Shown: positions 52,019 to 62,255, numbered from the stretch's first letter. The stretch is 64,000 nucleotides of DNA from an uncultured Vibrio sp. (GCA_947504195.1 CANNGN010000015.1:1-64000), one strand, 5' to 3'. Made by a program: numbers and translations. Notes: generated from the sequence alone by a model not told the origin.

Positions 52019-53863
52019 TTATTCTGTCTGACAGGTAAGACACAAAGCGTATTGCCCGTGAGGGTCATTAAACTGATTCAATAGAGATACATCTGCGAGT
52101 ACCTGATTGGAAACGCCTTTTAGTGCAGGAGGAATAACGCTCTCAAGTTGAATACCTATATGACTTTGAGCACCAGAAAGTAGTTCATTTAGAACTTGTT
52201 CAGTCATTGATTCCGGCTCTTTCAGCCACTGCAATCTATAATCACTGATATCAGCTAATGTCGCAGCGGCACTGACGGCATCATCAAAATCGCCTAATTG
52301 ATCCACCAAGCCAAGGTTTAAAGCGTCTTTACCGGTCCATACGCGGCCCTGGGCAATCTTATCAACTTCAGCAAGTCCGATATCACGATTCTCTGATACA
52401 AGAGAAATAAAGGTCTTGTAGCCATTTTCAATCGCAAGTTGCATTGTTTGTTGGGCACTTCGAGATAAACCCTTTGTTACGCTTTCACCTGAAAATAGTG
52501 TTGTCCCAACACCATCGGTAGAGACACCGAGCTTATCCATGGCTTTTTCAAACGTTGGAATGACTGAAAAAATACCGATAGAGCCGGTGAGTGTTGTTGG
52601 CGATGCGATAATTTTATTTGCACTCATTGCAATCCAGTACCCACCCGACGCCGCAAGGCTGGACATTGATACGACTACCGGTTTATTTGCTGCTCTTAAT
52701 TCTTCTATTTCGTTACGAATTACCTCTGAGGCAAACGCACTTCCACCTGGGCTATCGACTCGTAACACAACGGCTCTTACGTTTCTGTTGATACGTGCTT
52801 TGTGCAGTTGTGCAGCAATATCGTCACCACCTAAGCGTCCAGCGGGTTGATGTCCGTCCATTATGGCGCCACTGGCAACAATCACGGCGATTTGATCAGA
52901 GGAGTGAGATTCAGGGAAATTAATCGTCGATAAATAGTTATACAAACTGACACGTCGATAGCCACCATCATGATCGCTGCCGAATATGTCGGAAAGCTCT
53001 TGTCTGATCATTGGCCTAGAGGCTAGTTCATCCACCAAACCTAGGTTCAGTGCTAAGGTTGCCATGCTGCCATCGGCTTGTTTGAATTGACTGATAAATT
53101 GCTTCTCAGTCAAGTTCAACGATTGAGGTTCAATTTTACGATTCGTACTCACTTTATCCAAGTAAGAATCCCATAACTGATTTAACCAAACTAGGTTAGC
53201 TTTTTTGGCTTCAGGGGACATTCCGTTGCGGATAAAGGGTTCAACGGCCGATTTATAGGTACCAACACGAAAAACGTGAGTAGTAATATCCATCTTTTCT
53301 AATAGGCGACGGTAGTACATTGGATAGCTACTGTACCCTTTTAGTAATACGCCACCATTGGGAGACAGGAATACTTTGTCAGCATAACTTGCAAGGTAGT
53401 ATTGACTCTGGCTGTAGAAGTCACCAGAGGCATAAACGGGTTTTCCGGATGTTTTAAACTCTTGCAGTGCTTTGGCTATGTAATCGAGTTTGGTGACATT
53501 GGTGTTCGCCATATTGCTAAGGCTAAGGACTATCCCTGTAATATTATCATCACTTTTTGCTGCACGAATGGCATCAACAATATCAAACAATACATTCTCT
53601 TGAGGTAAGGATTGTCCTAGTACTGAGTTACCTAGTGAATCGATGGCACTTACTCGTGTGCTCTTTTCGACAATTGGGCCTGAAATATTCAAGACTAATG
53701 CAGAAGGCTCAACTGTCGATTGCTCGATATCCGTTTTTTGATTGAAAGAGACAAAGATCAGGACAATGAGAGCAATAAAAATGAGATTAGCAAGCGCGAC
53801 TCGAGTATAGGTAATGCATTTCCAAATTGTTTTTAATATCCAACCGAGATTTTTCAACAACAT
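52019..53863 (-). CDS. sppA: SppA, signal peptide peptidase (long form)
   Basis: SppA degrades cleaved signal peptides in the inner membrane. The 614-residue protein is the long, tandem E. coli form. It has an N-terminal membrane helix (about residues 18-41), a first ClpP-fold repeat with the catalytic lysine region RVGTYKSAVEPF, and a second with the nucleophile serine in SMSSLAASGGYWIA. The last residues carry CLTC (YALCLTCQTE), a possible metal or disulfide pair that is not needed for activity. Confidence 0.95.
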   Translation of the reverse strand: MLLKNLGWILKTIWKCITYTRVALANLIFIALIVLIFVSFNQKTDIEQSTVEPSALVLNISGPIVEKSTRVSAIDSLGNSVLGQSLPQENVLFDIVDAIRAAKSDDNITGIVLSLSNMANTNVTKLDYIAKALQEFKTSGKPVYASGDFYSQSQYYLASYADKVFLSPNGGVLLKGYSSYPMYYRRLLEKMDITTHVFRVGTYKSAVEPFIRNGMSPEAKKANLVWLNQLWDSYLDKVSTNRKIEPQSLNLTEKQFISQFKQADGSMATLALNLGLVDELASRPMIRQELSDIFGSDHDGGYRRVSLYNYLSTINFPESHSSDQIAVIVASGAIMDGHQPAGRLGGDDIAAQLHKARINRNVRAVVLRVDSPGGSAFASEVIRNEIEELRAANKPVVVSMSSLAASGGYWIAMSANKIIASPTTLTGSIGIFSVIPTFEKAMDKLGVSTDGVGTTLFSGESVTKGLSRSAQQTMQLAIENGYKTFISLVSENRDIGLAEVDKIAQGRVWTGKDALNLGLVDQLGDFDDAVSAAATLADISDYRLQWLKEPESMTEQVLNELLSGAQSHIGIQLESVIPPALKGVSNQVLADVSLLNQFNDPHGQYALCLTCQTE

Positions 53864-54020
53864 ATTTTTTTTATTCTCCGCTAATTACCCTTTATTGATA
53901 TATTAGCTTGGTGTGTTTTTTAGTTGATAGTCATCAATCCTACGTTATTCAGTTAAATAGAACAAATGTGCTACTCGTACCGAAGGTGGATCATGGCGAT
54001 AGTATTAATAAAATGTAGTC

Positions 54021-54056
54021 AAAAAAAACGAGATAATCAGAAATTATCTCGTTTTT
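54021..54056. terminator. purU terminator (bidirectional shape)
   Basis: A 10-bp stem (ACGAGATAAT with ATTATCTCGT, 5-nt loop) is flanked by eight As on one side and TTTTTG on the other. On the minus strand it follows purU by 17 bp. Confidence 0.9.
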
Positions 54057-54072
54057 GTTTTATTTCGGAGCT

Positions 54073-54906
54073 TTATAAGATAACTGTTTTGTTTCCGTGA
54101 ACGAACACATGGTCATTGAGGACTTTACTAAGTGCACGGCTTAACACGTTTTTTTCAACATCACGACCGGCCTGAGCCATGTCTTGCGCACTAAAAGAGT
54201 GATCGACTGGAATGACATCTTGTTTAATAATTGGCCCTTCATCTAAGTCGTTGGTGACAAAGTGAGCGGTGGCGCCAATAATTTTCACACCACGTTCAAA
54301 TGCTTGTAGGTACGGCTTGGCACCGATAAATGCGGGCAAGAAACTGTGGTGAATATTAATAATACGTTTGTTGTATCTCTCGACAAAATTTGGCGTCAGT
54401 ATGCGTATATATTTTGCCAGTACCAAATAATCAGCTTGGTAAGGATCGATAACAGCGCTTAACTGTGCTTCATGCTCTTCTCGGCTAAGTCCTTCATGAG
54501 ACACATAGTGGTAAGGAATATCAAAGCGTTCAGTCAGCGATTGTAGAGTATTGTGGTTGCCCACTACGGCGGCAATCTCAACATCTAAGCTGCCATCGTA
54601 GCTTTTCATTAAAATATCACCTAAACAGTGCGCTTCTTTTGTTACAAGAATAACGATTTTCTTTCGACCAGAGTTGACGAGTCGGTGCTCTGCGCCATCT
54701 GGGAGTGCATGAGACAGATCGGCAAGTAAAGTACGATCGTTGAAATATCCTTCAAGCTCGGTACGCATAAAGAAGTGATTGGTTGAGTTATCAACAAATT
54801 CATTATTGTGAACGATGTTAAGTTCATGTTTGTAACAGATATTCGTGATCTTAGATATAAGACCCGGTGCATCATTACAATGTGTAAGGAGCGTTTTCTT
54901 TTCCAT
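54073..54906 (-). CDS. purU: Formyltetrahydrofolate deformylase
   Basis: PurU hydrolyses 10-formyl-THF to formate and THF, balancing one-carbon pools. The 277-residue protein has an N-terminal ACT domain (about residues 3-80: CNDAPGLISKITNICYKHEL). The formyltransferase fold follows, with NIHHSFLPAFIGAKPY (catalytic Asn/His), GATAHFV and the Asp in LDEGPII. The start is ATG at 54906 by family comparison; an in-frame ATG at 54927 adds seven residues without a better ribosome site. Confidence 0.94.
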   Translation of the reverse strand: MEKKTLLTHCNDAPGLISKITNICYKHELNIVHNNEFVDNSTNHFFMRTELEGYFNDRTLLADLSHALPDGAEHRLVNSGRKKIVILVTKEAHCLGDILMKSYDGSLDVEIAAVVGNHNTLQSLTERFDIPYHYVSHEGLSREEHEAQLSAVIDPYQADYLVLAKYIRILTPNFVERYNKRIINIHHSFLPAFIGAKPYLQAFERGVKIIGATAHFVTNDLDEGPIIKQDVIPVDHSFSAQDMAQAGRDVEKNVLSRALSKVLNDHVFVHGNKTVIL

Positions 54907-54927
54907 TAATAGGGATTCCGGCGACAT

Positions 54928-55224
54928 TTTTTAGCTTCAATTATTAAATAGGTATGTATTAAGCGACGATTCGCTTTGCACTATAGGCGCTATAATTAAT
55001 CTATTCTACCGAGACTTTCAACCGAATAACTAAACTAATTTACCTTGTCTTGATTTAACCAATCATTGTGGCCGCTATTTTGGCCACGTCTATCTTACGC
55101 TTGAACGCGATAGTAAAAGCAGAACTGTGCGCCTTTTTTATCAGTATTTAATTGCGATAATTGAGTTCGCGCTGTCGATTCAAACCTGCCATAATCGCTT
55201 TATCGATGACTTACGCTTTCTATT
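54928..55224. other. Divergent promoter region between purU and yoaA
   Basis: I see no gene or strong hairpin in this roughly 300-bp region. It must hold the purU and yoaA promoters. Confidence 0.5.
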
Positions 55225-57132
55225 ATGATCACCAAAGCATTCTCCCCCCAAGGCGCATTGGGGAAAGCCATAAAAGGATTTCAACCACGACAAGCTCAGA
55301 TTGATATGGCGGTTGCCGTCGATAAAGCGATTCAGCAACAAAGTCAACTTGTGGTTGAAGCCGGAACGGGGACTGGGAAAACCTTTGCCTATCTTGTGCC
55401 CGCGTTATTGAGTAATCAAAAAGTCATTATCAGTACCGGTTCCAAAAACCTTCAAGAGCAACTGTTTCACCGCGATTTACCTCTAATAATGGAGGCATTG
55501 GGCTTCACCGGTAACGTTGCTTTGCTCAAAGGGCGCTCGAACTACCTATGTCATGATCGCTTGAGCCGTCAAATTGTCGAAACGCACCAACCTGATGTTG
55601 ATGCACACTCACTTGGGCAACTAGTGAAAGTGCGCAGTTGGTCGTCGGAAACGAAAACGGGAGATTTGGGCGATTGTGATGCCATTGCCGAAGACAGCCC
55701 GATCATTTCCAGCATTACCTCCACTAACGACAATTGTTTAGGGAAAGAGTGTCCAAGCTTTAGCGACTGTTTTGTGTCTAAAGCGCGTCGTAAAGCAATG
55801 GAAGCCGATGTCGTTGTCGTAAACCATCATCTTTTTCTCGCCGATTTAGCAATCAAGGAAACTGGCTTTGGGGAGTTAATACCTGAAGCGAGTGTCTTTA
55901 TTTTCGATGAGGCGCATCAGTTACCAGATATTGCCAGTCAATATTTTGGTCAGTCGTTGTCGACTCGGCAAATTCAAGAACTCGCAAAAGATATTGAAAT
56001 TGGCTATCGCACGGAAGCGCGTGATATGCGTCAGCTGCAAAAAGTCGCGCAAAAAGTACAGCAAACCGGAGCGGACTTGCGAATTGTACTTGGAGATTCA
56101 AACTTTCGCGGTAATTGGCGTGAAGCACTAGAGAAGATTGAAGTGCAACAAGCTATCGAGCGTTTGAATGAATCTCTAGACTTTGCATTAGAAGTGCTTA
56201 AATTGGCTTTGGGGAGAAGTCAGTTACTGGATACGGCATTTGAGCGAGCATCCAATATTAAAGGACGGCTGGACCGTGTTTGTGATGTGAGCATTCCTGG
56301 GTATTCATACTGGTTTGATACCACGCCGCGTCACGCCTCTTTAAATATCACACCGCTTTCTGTTGCCGATAAATTTCATGAGCAAATGGGCTTACAGCCA
56401 GGGGCATGGGTATTTACCTCGGCAACCTTGGCGGTAAATAATGATTTTGGTCATTTCTCCAATCGCCTCGGGCTAACCCCTAAACAGCAGTTTTCGCTAC
56501 CCAGCCCATTTGATTATCCAAGTCAGGCACGTCTGTGTGTGCCACGCTATTTACCCGAACCCAATAGCCCAGAAATGGCGAAAAAATTAGTCGAATACCT
56601 CTCTCCGGTTATTGAAGGAAATCAGGGACGCTGCTTTTTCTTATGTACGTCACACAGTATGATGCGTGACTTGGGTGAGCGATTTCGTGAAAGGCTTGAT
56701 TTACCGGTATTGCTGCAAGGTGAAACCACCAAACAAAAAACGCTTTCGGAGTTTATGGAGCTGGGTAATGCACTTTTGGTCGCGACTGGCGCATTTTGGG
56801 AAGGAATTGACGTTAGAGGTGATACGTTGAGCTGTGTTATTATCGACAAATTGCCTTTTACCGCACCCGACGATCCTTTACTGAAAGCCAGAATTGAAGA
56901 TTGTCGGATACAAGGTGGCGATCCTTTTGCTCAAGTTCAATTGCCCGATGCGGTTATTGCATTAAAGCAGGGCGTTGGACGTTTGATTCGTGATACCTCC
57001 GATCGTGGTGCGTTAATTATTTGCGATAATCGTTTGGTGACTCGAGAGTATGGCGCGCTTTTTTTGAAAAGTTTGCCGCCGATTCCTCGGACACGAGATT
57101 TGAATATTATTACCCAATTTCTGGCACAGTAA
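55225..57132 (+). CDS. yoaA: YoaA, DinG-family Fe-S DNA helicase
   Basis: YoaA is an XPD/DinG-like 5'-3' DNA helicase, known in E. coli to work with the polymerase III chi subunit in repair. The 635-residue protein has Walker A VVEAGTGTGKTFAYL (about residues 41-55). A four-Cys Fe-S domain follows (a Cys near 111, then CLGKECPSFSDC near 172-183), then IFDEAHQL (DEAH box) and motif VI QGVGRLIRD. It lacks the extra nuclease domain of gram-positive DinG. tsaB follows 51 bp later. Confidence 0.93.
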   Translation: MITKAFSPQGALGKAIKGFQPRQAQIDMAVAVDKAIQQQSQLVVEAGTGTGKTFAYLVPALLSNQKVIISTGSKNLQEQLFHRDLPLIMEALGFTGNVALLKGRSNYLCHDRLSRQIVETHQPDVDAHSLGQLVKVRSWSSETKTGDLGDCDAIAEDSPIISSITSTNDNCLGKECPSFSDCFVSKARRKAMEADVVVVNHHLFLADLAIKETGFGELIPEASVFIFDEAHQLPDIASQYFGQSLSTRQIQELAKDIEIGYRTEARDMRQLQKVAQKVQQTGADLRIVLGDSNFRGNWREALEKIEVQQAIERLNESLDFALEVLKLALGRSQLLDTAFERASNIKGRLDRVCDVSIPGYSYWFDTTPRHASLNITPLSVADKFHEQMGLQPGAWVFTSATLAVNNDFGHFSNRLGLTPKQQFSLPSPFDYPSQARLCVPRYLPEPNSPEMAKKLVEYLSPVIEGNQGRCFFLCTSHSMMRDLGERFRERLDLPVLLQGETTKQKTLSEFMELGNALLVATGAFWEGIDVRGDTLSCVIIDKLPFTAPDDPLLKARIEDCRIQGGDPFAQVQLPDAVIALKQGVGRLIRDTSDRGALIICDNRLVTREYGALFLKSLPPIPRTRDLNIITQFLAQ

Positions 57133-57183
57133 GAACACTGGTCGCCTAAGTTAAGAACAGTACAGATAGAGAACAATATAAGC

Positions 57184-57876
57184 ATGAAAATTCTAGCAAT
57201 TGATACTTCCACGGAGAATTGTTCCGTTGCCTTGGTGATCAATGATACGTATTTTGTCCGTCGAGAAATTGCGCCACGAGACCACACAAAAAAAGTGCTG
57301 CCTATGGTGGATGAAGTATTAAAGGAAGCTGGAGTGGCGCTTTCCGAACTCGATGCGTTAGCCTTTGGCCGTGGCCCGGGAAGCTTTACCGGTGTTAGAA
57401 TTGGTATTGGTATCGCACAAGGCTTGGCTTTCGGTGCAGAGTTGCCGATGATTCCGGTATCAACTTTAGCGGCGATGGCACAAGGGAGCTATCGGGAATC
57501 CGGTAGTCACTGTGTCGCGAGCGCAATTGATGCGCGTATGTCTGAAGTATACTGGGCAAGGTATGAGCGTCAGTCAGACGGCGATTGGGCGTGTCTTGGT
57601 GACGAAATGGTGATACCACCGCAGCATTTAGCTGAGCTAAAGAACGATGATAAAGTATGGACTCAGGCGGGCACAGGATGGGATGCCTACCATGATGCGT
57701 TATCTGAGCTACAATTAGAGACAACAACAGGAAATGTCCTTTATCCCGATGCCGAAGATATGGCCTTTTTGGCTAAATTTGCTTTTGCTAAAGGGGATAC
57801 CGTCACGGTGGAAGAGTCGAGTCCTGTGTATTTACGAGATAAAGTTGCGTGGAAAAAATTGCCGGGACGCGAATAG
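57184..57876 (+). CDS. tsaB: TsaB, tRNA N6-threonylcarbamoyladenosine synthesis subunit
   Basis: TsaB (YeaZ) forms the TsaBDE complex that transfers threonylcarbamoyl to A37 of ANN-decoding tRNAs; it is the scaffold for TsaD. The 230-residue protein has the ASKHA opening ILAIDTSTENCSVAL, HTKKVLPMVDEVL and the GRGPGSFTGVRIGIGIAQGLA segment. Length matches E. coli (231). The yoaA-tsaB-(unknown)-hydrolase-fadD-rnd order is a Vibrio-type core arrangement. Confidence 0.96.
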   Translation: MKILAIDTSTENCSVALVINDTYFVRREIAPRDHTKKVLPMVDEVLKEAGVALSELDALAFGRGPGSFTGVRIGIGIAQGLAFGAELPMIPVSTLAAMAQGSYRESGSHCVASAIDARMSEVYWARYERQSDGDWACLGDEMVIPPQHLAELKNDDKVWTQAGTGWDAYHDALSELQLETTTGNVLYPDAEDMAFLAKFAFAKGDTVTVEESSPVYLRDKVAWKKLPGRE

Positions 57877-57896
57877 CATAACGGCAGGGGAAAAGT

Positions 57897-58322
57897 ATGG
57901 TTTCGATTAACAATTCAACTGGCTTTGTGTTGCTCAATAACAACACCAACCTTAACTCGACTAAGCCGAATCAAGGGCAGGGTGTTGATCGTAATACGAT
58001 GGCAAACACTAACGTTAGTAGAAGTGACGCGACGTCTTCAATTCAATCTACGGAGAAAAGCCATACTACCCAGTCGACTCAACCTGCTCACATTGCAGAT
58101 AACCAATCGGTTATTACGTCACCAAGCTCAAAAAATGCCGTTGCTAGTGCCGTTGCTTTATCGGTCAAGGCAATGAAAAGCGATGACTATCAACAAAGCC
58201 AAGTGCAATATGATCTTCCAGAAGGAAAATCGCGTAAAGCAATGCAACAGTATTTTGACGTTATGTCGCACAACAAGAGAGAAGAGTTATCTCAAATGTT
58301 GGGTGTCGACATGTATGTTTAG
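57897..58322 (+). CDS. Hypothetical protein, 141 residues
   Basis: I do not recognise a domain. Residues 1-85 are Asn/Ser/Thr/Gln-rich and probably disordered. The C-terminal third (about 85-141) is folded-looking and charged: KNAVASAVALSVKAMKSDD and then MQQYFDVMSHNKREELSQML. There is no signal peptide or membrane helix. It starts 20 bp after tsaB with GGGG before the ATG and leads to the hydrolase gene, so it is probably co-transcribed. Confidence 0.7.
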   Translation: MVSINNSTGFVLLNNNTNLNSTKPNQGQGVDRNTMANTNVSRSDATSSIQSTEKSHTTQSTQPAHIADNQSVITSPSSKNAVASAVALSVKAMKSDDYQQSQVQYDLPEGKSRKAMQQYFDVMSHNKREELSQMLGVDMYV

Positions 58323-58367
58323 CCTCTTTAGGTGTTGGTTACTTTCCTTTCAATTTAGAACTTCATC

Positions 58368-59252
58368 ATGACATTTCAAACATCATTGCGCGCCTTTTAT
58401 GTCGACGTAGAACCCATCAAAATTGCCTGTGTTGAATACGGAACCCCTTCAGCCGACAAACCCAGTATTGTCTATCTTCATGGTTGGCTTGATAACGCAG
58501 CCAGTTTTTATTCGGTGATGGAGCACGTCGCATTAACTGAGCCAAACACTCACCAAGTGGCATTTGATCTTGTCGGTCACGGTCACTCAAGTCACAAAGA
58601 TTTGAGCAATTTTTATCCTTTTCACGACTATATCGATGATCTTCATCAGCTTTTACGTAAATTATCTCTCAAAAGTTGCGTTTTGGTGGGTCACTCACTT
58701 GGTGGATTAATAGCGAGTTGCTATAGTGCCGCCTTTCCTGAGCAAGTGCTCGGCCTAATTCAGATTGATGGTATTGGCCCTTTAGGCGAAGAGTCTGATA
58801 ATGCGGTCGATCGACTGCGTAACGGGGTGATTAGTCGCCATCGTGTTCGAAGTAAGCCGCGTAAAGGATACGCCAGTTTTGAGGCTGCGTTAGCGCACAA
58901 AGTGAAGACGACGCAGTTAGATCAATCGTTGGTTTATGCTCTTGTTGAGCGAGGTGTTGAATGCTCGGATCAACAGTGGCGATGGAGAGCAGACAGTAAA
59001 TTAAGCGCACAGTCGCTTTATCGAATGTCATGTGAACAAGTTGAACATTATTTAGCGCAGATAGAAGTGCCATTCGACATTGTCGTGGCTGAGAATGGTT
59101 TGGTGACGCAACGTAACGATCTATCGTGTTGGCGGCCCGATCATTCACAGATACACCATTTCTCTGGTGGCCACTATTGTCATTTAGAACATCCGAAACG
59201 TTTAGCGCAACTCGTTTGTTTACATTGGAACTCAATATCATTTCAACAATAA
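58368..59252 (+). CDS. Alpha/beta-fold hydrolase
   Basis: The 294-residue protein has the alpha/beta-hydrolase motifs: oxyanion HGW (VYLHGWLDNAASF), nucleophile elbow GHSLGG (about residues 108-113), and the C-terminal histidine in SGGHYCHLEHP. It resembles the serine hydrolase-like (SERHL) group. Substrate unknown. Its position directly before fadD (39 bp) suggests an ester or thioester substrate, but this is only inferred from context. Confidence 0.87.
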   Translation: MTFQTSLRAFYVDVEPIKIACVEYGTPSADKPSIVYLHGWLDNAASFYSVMEHVALTEPNTHQVAFDLVGHGHSSHKDLSNFYPFHDYIDDLHQLLRKLSLKSCVLVGHSLGGLIASCYSAAFPEQVLGLIQIDGIGPLGEESDNAVDRLRNGVISRHRVRSKPRKGYASFEAALAHKVKTTQLDQSLVYALVERGVECSDQQWRWRADSKLSAQSLYRMSCEQVEHYLAQIEVPFDIVVAENGLVTQRNDLSCWRPDHSQIHHFSGGHYCHLEHPKRLAQLVCLHWNSISFQQ

Positions 59253-59291
59253 AAATAATCGGCAACCATGCCAATATTTAGGAGTATCGAC

Positions 59292-60965
59292 GTGGAAAAG
59301 CCATGGTTAAAACGTTATCCCGATGGGGTACCGGAAACGATTAACCCTGATGAGTATTCATCGTTAATCGAAGTATTCGAACAGGCCGTAGCTAAGTACG
59401 GTGAGCAAACCGCATTTATTAATATGGGTGCGACGATGAGTTTTCGCCAACTTGAGGAACGTAGCCGTGCTTTTGCTGCGTACCTTCAAAATGATCTCAA
59501 GTTGGAAAAGGGCGATCGTGTTGCCCTGATGATGCCTAATCTATTGCAATATCCGGTCGCATTATTTGGGATTTTGCGAGCTGGTATGGTGGTGGTCAAT
59601 GTGAACCCACTCTACACACCTCGAGAGTTAGAACATCAGTTAAATGATGCTCAAGTGAGTGCGATTGTTATCGTGTCTAATTTTGCCAACTCCTTGCAGC
59701 AAGTAATAAAGCGCACTTCCGTTAAACACGTCATCATAACCAATCTTGGTCAAATGTTGCCTCGTGTCAAAGGCACCGTGGTGAATTTCGTAGTGAAGTA
59801 CGTTAAGCGTATGGTACCAAAATACTATATGCCGGGTGCGATTTCGATGCGAAAGGCGGTGCGCAAAGGTCGTGATCTTCCGTATACCAAGCCAGAGATA
59901 AGTAGCTCCGATACGGCGTTTTTACAATACACCGGTGGCACCACCGGTGGTTCGAAAGGTGCGGTATTAAGTCACCGAAATATGGTGGCTAACTTGATGC
60001 AGACGAGAGCGGCTTATGGTGCGGCTTTGACATCTGGAAAAGAGTTAGTGGTAACCGCATTACCGATGTATCACATCTATGCATTGAGTGTGAATTGCCT
60101 ACTGTTTTTGGAAATGGGTGGCTGCAATCTATTGATTACTAATCCACGTGATATTCCGTCTTTTATCAAGGAACTAAAAGCTCACAATGTGACAGCTATG
60201 ACTGGCGTCAACACGTTATTCAATGCATTGGTTAACAATAAGGAATTTGCTGAAGTTAATTTTGATCATCTTCATCTATGTGTGGGTGGTGGCATGTCGG
60301 TACAACGCGCGGTGGCTGAAAAATGGAAAGAGATCACCGGGCTTCATCTTCTCGAAGGATATGGCTTAACCGAATGCTCTCCATTGGTGGCGGGAAACCC
60401 TTATGACACCAAAGACTACACTGGATCGATTGGTGTACCTGTGCCTTCAACCGAGGTTCGTTTAGTCAATGAACATGGCGATGTGGTTGGCTTTGATCAG
60501 GTTGGCGAGCTACAAGTTCGTGGCCCGCAAGTGATGGCGCAGTATTGGAACCGACCGGAGGACACGAAAGAAGTCCTGGATGATGAAGGTTGGGTAAGTA
60601 CTGGCGATATCGTACGTATGGATGAGCAAGGGCTGATTTATATTGTCGATCGCAAAAAAGACATGATTTTGGTCTCGGGTTTTAATGTTTACCCTAATGA
60701 GATCGAAGAAGTCGTTGCCATGCACCCTAGCGTAATCGAAGTGGCTGCGATCGGCCAACCTCACGAAGTGTCGGGAGAAGTGGTGAAGCTGTATGTGGTC
60801 AGAAAAGATCTCAAGCTCAGTGTCGACGATATTATTGCTCATTGCCGTAAGAACTTAACCGGTTATAAAGTTCCTAAGTTAATCGAATTTCGTCAAGAAT
60901 TGCCGAAATCGAGTGTTGGGAAGATATTACGCCGCGCACTCCGTGAAGAAAATAATGCTAAATAA
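59292..60965 (+). CDS. fadD: Long-chain fatty acid-CoA ligase
   Basis: FadD activates fatty acids with ATP and CoA at the inner membrane, which both traps them and feeds beta-oxidation. The 557-residue protein has the AMP-binding signature QYTGGTTGGSKGAVLSH (about residues 213-230), GYGLTECSP, the WVSTGDIV and DRKKDMILVSGFNVYP motifs, and the catalytic lysine near the end (SSVGKILRR). The start is GTG at 59292 because AGGAG precedes it by 7 bp and family N-termini begin there. Confidence 0.95.
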   Translation: MEKPWLKRYPDGVPETINPDEYSSLIEVFEQAVAKYGEQTAFINMGATMSFRQLEERSRAFAAYLQNDLKLEKGDRVALMMPNLLQYPVALFGILRAGMVVVNVNPLYTPRELEHQLNDAQVSAIVIVSNFANSLQQVIKRTSVKHVIITNLGQMLPRVKGTVVNFVVKYVKRMVPKYYMPGAISMRKAVRKGRDLPYTKPEISSSDTAFLQYTGGTTGGSKGAVLSHRNMVANLMQTRAAYGAALTSGKELVVTALPMYHIYALSVNCLLFLEMGGCNLLITNPRDIPSFIKELKAHNVTAMTGVNTLFNALVNNKEFAEVNFDHLHLCVGGGMSVQRAVAEKWKEITGLHLLEGYGLTECSPLVAGNPYDTKDYTGSIGVPVPSTEVRLVNEHGDVVGFDQVGELQVRGPQVMAQYWNRPEDTKEVLDDEGWVSTGDIVRMDEQGLIYIVDRKKDMILVSGFNVYPNEIEEVVAMHPSVIEVAAIGQPHEVSGEVVKLYVVRKDLKLSVDDIIAHCRKNLTGYKVPKLIEFRQELPKSSVGKILRRALREENNAK

Positions 60966-60989
60966 GTGACTTCACTAGATCAATCCGTA

Positions 60990-61020
60990 ATAATGCCGAC
61001 ACAACGTCGGCATTATGCAT
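60990..61020 (+). terminator. fadD terminator (weak T run)
   Basis: A perfect 11-bp stem (ATAATGCCGAC with GTCGGCATTAT, 5-nt loop) lies 24 bp after the fadD stop. Only a short T run follows, so termination may be incomplete and rnd partly co-transcribed. Confidence 0.65.
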
Positions 61021-61055
61021 TTATAAGCCACACATCAAATAAGAGAAGCAATTAG

Positions 61056-62192
61056 GTGAGTTATCAAATAATTACCCACTACGAGGATCTAGTGAAAACC
61101 TGTCAGGCTGCCAGATTGGCAGACACTGTGATGCTTGATACCGAATTTGTTCGAATTAGAACTTACCATCCCCGCTTGGGATTGATTCAATTATTTGATG
61201 GAACGACAACATCATTGATCGACCCCGTTGCGATTTCAGACTTAACTCCGTTAGCAGAATTGCTGCAAGACACCTCAGTACTCAAAGTGCTGCATGCTTG
61301 TGGTGAAGACATTGAAGTGTTTCAACATGCGTTAGGTTGTGTGCCAACCCCAATGATTGATACCCAGATTCTTGCTGCGTTTCTAGGTTATGGCGTCTCT
61401 ACTGGGTTTGCAGCATTAGTGAAAGAGTATGTGGGTGTTGAGTTGGATAAAAGCGAATCTCGAGCCGATTGGATTGCGCGCCCTTTAACGGTAAAACAGC
61501 TCGATTACGCTGCGGCAGACGTGATTTATTTGGCCCCGCTATACACTGCCTTATTGGAAAAAGTGCAAGAAAAAGGGTGGTGGGAGTCTGCACTGCAAGA
61601 GTCTCAGTTACAAATCGATAAACGCTTACAAACAACCCCAGACGAGTTAGCGTACGTTGATATCAAAGGGGCGTGGAGCCTGAAACCCAGAGCATTGGCA
61701 ACCTTACAACTTCTTGCCAAGTGGCGTCTCCATGAAGCACAAAGGCGAGATCTTGCGCTCAACTTTGTTATCCGAGAAAACGATCTTCTGCAAATTGCTC
61801 GTTTGGAATTATCCAGTGAACAGAGTATGGCGCAAGAAGGTATCGATCAGATGGCGTTAAAGCGTCATGGTCGAAAACTCATCCAGTTGGTTAAGCAAAG
61901 TGGTGATGTGGCCGAAGCAGACTATCCTGCTGCGATTGTTCCATTGAATGATTATCCCGGTTATAAACAGCTATTTAAGACCCTTAAAGACAAAGTGAAA
62001 AAAGCGTCGGAGCAAAGTGGATTATCGCCAGAATTTATTGCTTCTCGTAAGCAAATCAATCAGCTCATTAGCCATCAGTGGAAAGCCGAAGGCAAACGAA
62101 GTGAGCAACTACCCGATTTGATGAAAGGATGGCGTAAAGAGCTTGTGGGGCTAATGCTGCAAGAACTTATCCCAACTGCACCCAAGATGTAA
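61056..62192 (+). CDS. rnd: Ribonuclease D
   Basis: RNase D is a DEDD 3'-5' exoribonuclease that trims tRNA precursors. The 378-residue protein has Exo I VMLDTEFVR (Asp/Glu at about 27-29), Exo II (KVLHACGEDIEVFQ) and Exo III (QLDYAAADVIYLAPLY, Y-x3-D type). Two HRDC domains make up the C-terminal half. The start is GTG at 61056 with a moderate ribosome site (AGAGAAG). The position after fadD matches E. coli and vibrios. Confidence 0.95.
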   Translation: MSYQIITHYEDLVKTCQAARLADTVMLDTEFVRIRTYHPRLGLIQLFDGTTTSLIDPVAISDLTPLAELLQDTSVLKVLHACGEDIEVFQHALGCVPTPMIDTQILAAFLGYGVSTGFAALVKEYVGVELDKSESRADWIARPLTVKQLDYAAADVIYLAPLYTALLEKVQEKGWWESALQESQLQIDKRLQTTPDELAYVDIKGAWSLKPRALATLQLLAKWRLHEAQRRDLALNFVIRENDLLQIARLELSSEQSMAQEGIDQMALKRHGRKLIQLVKQSGDVAEADYPAAIVPLNDYPGYKQLFKTLKDKVKKASEQSGLSPEFIASRKQINQLISHQWKAEGKRSEQLPDLMKGWRKELVGLMLQELIPTAPKM

Positions 62193-62255
62193 ACGTTAAC
62201 TGTGCATTTGATGATGTCGAAGAATTAACACAGGTAAAGATGCGAAAGTAATAAT

